The notes below the pieces were generated by a model. It ran no database searches. It worked only from the letters and a program-made list of their open reading frames with translations, and was not told where the DNA came from. A stretch of 11,974 nt of DNA from assembly GCA_003694425.1 (NCBI GenBank), contig RFJX01000251.1, positions 1 through 11,974 of the forward strand. Reading direction: 5' to 3'. Both the position numbers and the translations under genes were made by a program. Shown piece by piece: positions 5,699 to 11,974 of the stretch (positions within the stretch are counted from its first letter, which is position 1; every line of letters begins with the position of its first letter). The stretch is from Gammaproteobacteria bacterium. Lineage in GTDB: Bacteria; Pseudomonadota; Gammaproteobacteria; J113.

Positions 5699-6561
5699 TG
5701 AACATGAGATGGATCATCCTCATCGTCGTCGCACTGCTGCTCGGCAGCCAGAGCGTGTTCGTGGTGGATGAGCGGGAACAGGCGATCCTGCTCAAGCTGG
5801 GCAAGATCCAGCGCTCGGACTTCGGACCGGGACTGCATTTCAAGATCCCCTTCATCAACAATGTCCGCTACTTCGAGCGGCGTCTCCTGACCCTGGACGC
5901 GGAGCCGGAACGCTTCCTGACCAGCGAGAAGAAGGACGTGATCGTGGATTCCTTCGTCAAGTGGCGCATCCAGGACCTGGAGACCTTCTACAAGGCCACC
6001 GCCGGCGGGGACATGCGCCGGGCCGCGCTGCTGCTCTACCAGAAGGTGAACGACGGCCTGCGCAGCGAGTTCGGCAAGCGATCCGTCCAGGAGGTGGTGG
6101 CCGGCGAGCGGGCCGAGATCATGGGCATCGTCACGCAGAAGGCGGATCAGGCGGGCCGTGACCTCGGGGTGAAGGTGGTCGACGTGAGGGTCAAGCGTAT
6201 CGACCTGCCGCCGGAAGTGAGCAATTCGGTCTATGCCCGCATGCGCGCCGAGCGTGAACGCGTGGCCCGCACCTTCCGCTCGCGTGGCGCCGAGGAGGCC
6301 GAGAAGATCCGGGCCCAGGCCGATCGCGAGCGCACCGTGCTGCTGGCCAAGGCCTACCGGGACGCCGAGATCCTCCGCGGCGAGGGTGACGCGGCCGCTG
6401 CCGAGACCTATGCCACGGCGTATGAACAGGACCCGGAGTTCTTCAGCTTCTATCGCAGCCTCGATGCCTACCGGAACAGCTTCCGGAGCAAGGGGGACCT
6501 GCTGATCGTGGACCCCGGCTCGGAGTTCTTCGACTACTTCAAGAAGCCGGAGGGGCGGTAG
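5698..6561 (+). CDS. hflC: FtsH protease modulator HflC (SPFH/prohibitin family)
   Basis: 287 residues. HflC is the partner of HflK in the HflKC-FtsH complex. An N-terminal membrane helix (about residues 4-21) serves as signal anchor. It is followed by the SPFH domain: VDEREQAILLKLGKIQ, GPGLHFKIPFINNV and the HflC-typical RRLLTLDAEPERFLTSEKKDV and VDSFVKWRI. The long helical part includes RAERERVARTFRSRGAEEAE and the Ala-rich stretch near EGDAAAAETYA. The C-terminus has DPEFFSFYRSLDAYRNSF, characteristic of HflC. It is somewhat shorter than E. coli HflC (334). The ATG shares one base with the hflK stop and has a purine-rich GAGGGGGAG just upstream (5683-5691). Confidence 0.97.
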   Translation: MNMRWIILIVVALLLGSQSVFVVDEREQAILLKLGKIQRSDFGPGLHFKIPFINNVRYFERRLLTLDAEPERFLTSEKKDVIVDSFVKWRIQDLETFYKATAGGDMRRAALLLYQKVNDGLRSEFGKRSVQEVVAGERAEIMGIVTQKADQAGRDLGVKVVDVRVKRIDLPPEVSNSVYARMRAERERVARTFRSRGAEEAEKIRAQADRERTVLLAKAYRDAEILRGEGDAAAAETYATAYEQDPEFFSFYRSLDAYRNSFRSKGDLLIVDPGSEFFDYFKKPEGR

Positions 6562-6595
6562 TCACCTCCGCCACGGGGTGACTGTCGCCGGTCAG

Positions 6596-6780
6596 ATGTG
6601 GCAGACCTTCCTGCTCGCCTTTTCCCTGCTGCTGATACTCGAGGGGATCATGCCCTTCCTGAATCCAGCGGCCTACCGCCGCATGCTGCTGGCGGCCTCC
6701 CGGCTCGATGACCGGACCCTGAGGGTGTGCGGGTTCGGGGCCATGCTGACCGGTCTGCTGCTGATGTACGGAGTGAGCTG

Positions 6781-6781
<1 letters not shown>
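6596..6781 (+). CDS. yjeT: Small DUF2065 membrane protein, YjeT-like
   Basis: 61 residues from the ATG at 6596; an in-frame GTG at 6578 would add six residues and neither start has a strong ribosome binding site. The protein is a short two-helix membrane protein: helix one about residues 3-22 (FLLAFSLLLILEG), a loop with NPAAYRRMLLAASRLDDRTLR, and helix two around GFGAMLTGLLLMYG near the C-terminus. The LEG.xPFLxPxxYRRM pattern, size and place between hflC and purA match the DUF2065/YjeT family of E. coli, whose function is unknown. Position next to hflKC hints at a membrane role, but that is inference. The stop overlaps the hisZ start as TGATG. Confidence 0.88.
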
Positions 6782-9310
<2,529 letters not shown>

Positions 9311-9337
9311 GCGAACCGCTCCAGGCACGGGATCGGC

Positions 9338-10539
9338 ATGACCCGCCTGGACCTCCTGCTGCTGTCTTCGGCCCTGGCACTGCTCGGGGTGCTGCTGCAC
9401 CCGGCCGTACGCCGCGCGCACTACTGGCGGGCCACGGTGACCCCCCTGGCCTCGATCATCGGCAGCGGCTTCCTGGTGGTGGCGCCGCTGCTGGCCGACA
9501 TCGCCGGGAGCCGGGCGGTGCTGGCAATGGGCGTGGTGGTAGTGCTGGCCTATGCCATCGGTGCGGCGGTGCGCTACAACATCGCCCATGCCGAGCCGCT
9601 GCTGGCCGAGTCGGCCCCGCCCGCCTTCCTGCTGCGCGCCGAGCACCTGGGTGACCTGCTGCTGGGCTGGCCTACATCCTCTCCGTGGCCTTCTACCTGC
9701 GGCTGCTGGCCGCCTTCGTTCTGGAGCCCTCCGGACTCTCCCACGGCCCGGCCGCCCAGGCCCTGACCACCGCCATCCTCGCCTTCATCGGTCTCACCGG
9801 CCTGGTGCGCGGACTGCACGGGCTCGAGTTTCTGGAGGAACTGGCGGTCTCGATCAAGCTGTCCATCATCGCGGCCCTGCTGATCGGCCTGGCCCGGCAC
9901 GACCTGACGATGGTCCCCTTCTACCCCATCCCGGACGGCGGCTATTCACTCACGGAGCGACTGCGGATGCTGGCCGGCATCCTGCTGGTGGTGCAGGGCT
10001 TCGAGACCTCGCGCTATCTCGGCGAGGAGTACCCGCAGCAGCTGCGCATCCGCAGCATGCGCCTGGCCCAGCTCCTCTCCGGAGCGATCTATCTGGTCTT
10101 CATCGCCCTGGTCACCCCCCTGCTGGGCTATCTCCCTGAAGGCAAGGTGGACGAGACCGCGATCATCACCATCACCAGCCACGTCGCCACGGTACTGCCA
10201 CTGATGCTGATCGTGGCGGCGGTGATGAGCCAGTTCAGCGCCGCGGTGGCCGATACCCTCGGCTCGGGGGGACTGCTGGCGGAACGGACCGGGGGCTGGC
10301 TTTCGTCGCGGCGGGCCTATGCCCTCGTCACGGCCCTGGCCATCGCCCTGATCTGGCTGGCCAACATCTTCGAGATCATCACCTGGGCCTCGCAGGCCTT
10401 CGCCGCCTACTACCTGGCGCAGACGGTGACCGCGCAATGGCTGGCCCGCCGGCGGGGGGAGCACGGTCGGGCGATGGCCTTCGCCCTGCTGGCCGTGCTG
10501 TTGCTGGCCATCACCCTTTTTGCCCGCCCGGTAGGTTGA
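9338..10539 (+). pseudogene. APC-superfamily transporter-like membrane protein, split by a one-base frameshift
   Basis: Two reading frames together encode one polytopic membrane protein of about 400 residues. The first frame starts at ATG 9338 and is membrane-like up to EHLGDLLLGW (codon ending 9670), then turns into Pro/Ser/Trp-rich nonsense until a stop at 9764-9766. The other frame continues the membrane sequence with AYILSVAFYLRLLAAFVL and runs to the TGA at 10537-10539. Adding one G between 9670 and 9671 joins them. Family clues: TPLASIIGSGFLVVAP (35-50) resembles TM1 of amino acid-polyamine-organocation permeases, with the unwound GSG, and GFETSRYLGEEYPQ plus the following helix resembles their TM6 region. 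About ten or eleven hydrophobic segments are visible. The substrate is unknown. A sequencing error, a strain-specific lesion or, less likely, recoding would each explain the break; there is no obvious X-XXY-YYZ slippery site. It follows purA by 27 nt. Confidence 0.75.
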
Positions 10540-10546
10540 TCAGGCC

Positions 10547-11563
10547 TCACTCGAGCACCAGCGGCGGCTCCTGCAGCATGGCGGCCTGTTCCCGCAGCAT
10601 CAGGATGTGCTCGTCCCAGTAGCGGGGCGAGGTGATGTCGGAGAAGGCGCGGGGAAAGGCCGGATCGTCCCAGCGGCGGGCGAGCCAGGCGGCGTGATGC
10701 ATCATACGCAGGGTCCGCAGCGCCTCGACCAGGTTGAGCTCGCGCGGATCGAAGTCACGGAACAGGGTATAGCCCTCGATCAGCTCGCCGAGCCGCCGGC
10801 TCATGTATTCCCGGTCCCCGGAGAGGAACATCCACAGGTCCTGGATGGCGGGGCCGGTACGGGCGTCGTCGAAATCGACCAGACTGGGGGCCTCGTCCCG
10901 CCACAGGATGTTGCCGGGGTGGCAGTCCCCGTGCAGACGCAGCCGGGTGTAGTCCCCGGCCCTCGCGAAGGCGGCCCCGATCGCGATCAGCAGGTCTGCC
11001 GTCAGGCTCTCGTAGGCCCCGCGCAGTTCCGGCGGCAGCCAGTCGTGCTCCAGCAGGTAGTCGCGCGAGCGGGTGCCGAGCCGCTCGAGGTCGATGAGGG
11101 GACGGTGACGGAACGGGGTGGTCGCGCCGATGTTGTGGATCCTGGCCAGGGTCCGTCCGAGCTGTCTCAGATGGGTGGGGTTGTCCAGTTCGGGGGCCCG
11201 ACCGCCGTGGCGGGGGTAGATCGCCAGGCGCCAGGGACCGTGGTGATAGAGGGTCCTGCCGTCCGGGCCGGCGAGCGGCGGCACCACCGGCAGCCCGGCC
11301 GCGGCCAGTTCCATGGTATAGGCGTGCTCCTCCTCGATCGCCGCGTCGCTCCAGCGCCCCGGCCGGTAGAACTTGACGATCACCGGCGCGTCATCCTCCA
11401 GTCCCACCTGCCAGACCCGGTTCTCGTAGCTGTTCAGGGCCAGCAGCCGGCCGTCGCAGCGCAGGCCACGGGCCTCGACCGCCTCGATCAGGGTGGTGGG
11501 GTCGAGGCGGGTGAAGGGGTGCGCGGCAACGGCCGCTTCGGGTGAGATTGCGTCTTCCATCAT
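10547..11563 (-). CDS. srkA: Stress response serine/threonine kinase SrkA (YihE/RdoA family)
   Basis: 338 residues, similar to E. coli SrkA (328). This kinase-like protein belongs to the aminoglycoside phosphotransferase fold and in E. coli protects against envelope and MazEF-linked stress death. Matches along the whole length include LNSYENRVWQV (43-53), the ATP-lysine region VIVKFYRPGRW (61-71, K64), catalytic loop HGDCHPGNILW (211-221; D213, N218), metal-binding LVDFDDARTGP (D230), and QDLWMFLSGD. The C-terminal LQEPPLVLE resembles the LQEPPLQL end of the E. coli protein. Start choice: the first of two consecutive ATGs makes a 4-base ATGA overlap with the upstream ABC-F stop and has GGAG (complement of 11572-11575) about 8 nt ahead. 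It converges on the transporter-like gene with only 7 nt between stop codons. Confidence 0.95.
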   Translation of the reverse strand: MMEDAISPEAAVAAHPFTRLDPTTLIEAVEARGLRCDGRLLALNSYENRVWQVGLEDDAPVIVKFYRPGRWSDAAIEEEHAYTMELAAAGLPVVPPLAGPDGRTLYHHGPWRLAIYPRHGGRAPELDNPTHLRQLGRTLARIHNIGATTPFRHRPLIDLERLGTRSRDYLLEHDWLPPELRGAYESLTADLLIAIGAAFARAGDYTRLRLHGDCHPGNILWRDEAPSLVDFDDARTGPAIQDLWMFLSGDREYMSRRLGELIEGYTLFRDFDPRELNLVEALRTLRMMHHAAWLARRWDDPAFPRAFSDITSPRYWDEHILMLREQAAMLQEPPLVLE

Positions 11564-11974
11564 TCCATTGACTCCAGCCGCTCCTGAAGTTCCAGCCAGC
11601 GTCCCTCCAGGGCGGCGATCTCCTTGCGCAGGGAGCCCTGACGTACCATCAGCTCCTGCAGCCGCCCGTCGTCCGCCTCTGCATAGAGCTCCGGTCGGGC
11701 CAGTTCCTGTTCGATCCCGGCCAGCAGGTGCTGGCGATCCTCCAGCTCCTGTTCCACCGTCCGGACCTCTCTGACGAGGGGCTGGCGTCGCTGTCTCGCC
11801 AGCGCCGCCTCGCGGCGCCGGGCCTGCCGGGCCGCGGCGCCATGGGCGGCCGTGCTCGCCGTGCCGGCACCGCCCGAGCTGGTGGTGACCCGGCCCGCAT
11901 AGTCATCAAGGTCGCCGGGGAAGGGTTCGACCCGGCCCCCTTCCACCAGCAGCAGCTCATCCGCGGTGGTGCGC
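11560..11974 (-). CDS. yheS: ABC-F family ATPase, YheS type, C-terminal end only
   Basis: The frame is open to the right edge of the window, so the gene starts outside; 137 residues are visible. The visible part starts RTTADELLLVEGGRVEPF followed by PGDLDDY, which is the end of the second ATPase domain in ABC-F proteins (HLLRTTTDDL.LV...VEPFDGDLEDY in E. coli YheS). After an Ala/Gly/Thr-rich linker comes a charged heptad-like coiled coil of about 80 residues (ARRREAALARQRRQPLVREV, then TVEQELEDRQHLLAGIEQEL), with SELY-like PELYAEADDGRLQEL, ending QERLESME. This C-terminal coiled coil and the PLVREV/ELY pattern fit YheS rather than EttA, which has a different tail. ABC-F proteins act on the ribosome, not in transport. 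The stop overlaps the srkA start, implying an operon. Confidence 0.9.
   Translation of the reverse strand, partial: RTTADELLLVEGGRVEPFPGDLDDYAGRVTTSSGGAGTASTAAHGAAARQARRREAALARQRRQPLVREVRTVEQELEDRQHLLAGIEQELARPELYAEADDGRLQELMVRQGSLRKEIAALEGRWLELQERLESME

Noticed and set aside
10607..11545. A 312-codon plus-strand frame opposite srkA
   Set aside because: SrkA on the minus strand has full-length similarity with intact kinase motifs; the plus-strand product is Gly/Val/Gln-rich and has no motif.

Overview
The window is a GC-rich, densely packed chromosomal segment from a gammaproteobacterium. Gene order and sequence point to a Chromatiales/Ectothiorhodospiraceae-like lineage rather than an enteric, but this is an inference from synteny and protein similarity recalled from memory. 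The backbone mutL-miaA-hfq-hflX-hflK-hflC-yjeT(DUF2065)-purA is the classic gammaproteobacterial 'amiB-mutL-miaA-hfq' supercluster. It carries hisZ between the DUF2065 gene and purA, as in lineages that use the short, HisZ-dependent HisG.

Layout. Plus strand: 1-1230, the 3' part of mutL; 1223-2170, miaA, overlapping mutL; 2171-2716, an unusually long 546-nt gap with no convincing ORF but many possible RNA hairpins; 2717-2974, hfq; 3092-4429, hflX; 4556-5698, hflK; 5698-6561, hflC, overlapping hflK by one base; 6596-6781, a small DUF2065 membrane protein; 6781-7965, hisZ, again a one-base overlap; 8015-9310, purA; 9338-10539, an APC-superfamily transporter-like gene split by an apparent one-base frameshift. 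Minus strand, convergent with it: 11563-10547, srkA (yihE/rdoA), preceded with a 4-base ATGA overlap by the 3' end of a yheS-type ABC-F gene that runs off the right edge.

Functionally, the plus-strand cluster combines DNA mismatch repair (MutL), tRNA A37 modification (MiaA), RNA chaperone activity (Hfq), ribosome splitting (HflX), control of the membrane protease FtsH (HflKC) and two biosynthetic proteins (HisZ for histidine, PurA for AMP). The minus-strand pair joins a ribosome-associated ABC-F ATPase to a stress-response protein kinase.

Most of the window is ordinary housekeeping sequence. The places worth a second look are the structured miaA-hfq gap (candidate promoter, a perfect 10-bp long-range inverted repeat, and a hairpin just ahead of the hfq ribosome binding site), the frameshifted APC-like transporter of unknown substrate, the absence of the endonuclease motif in MutL, and an inverted repeat flanking a candidate promoter ahead of hflK. 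I found no CRISPR array, insertion sequence, phage gene, tRNA or rRNA, and no clearly novel multi-gene system.
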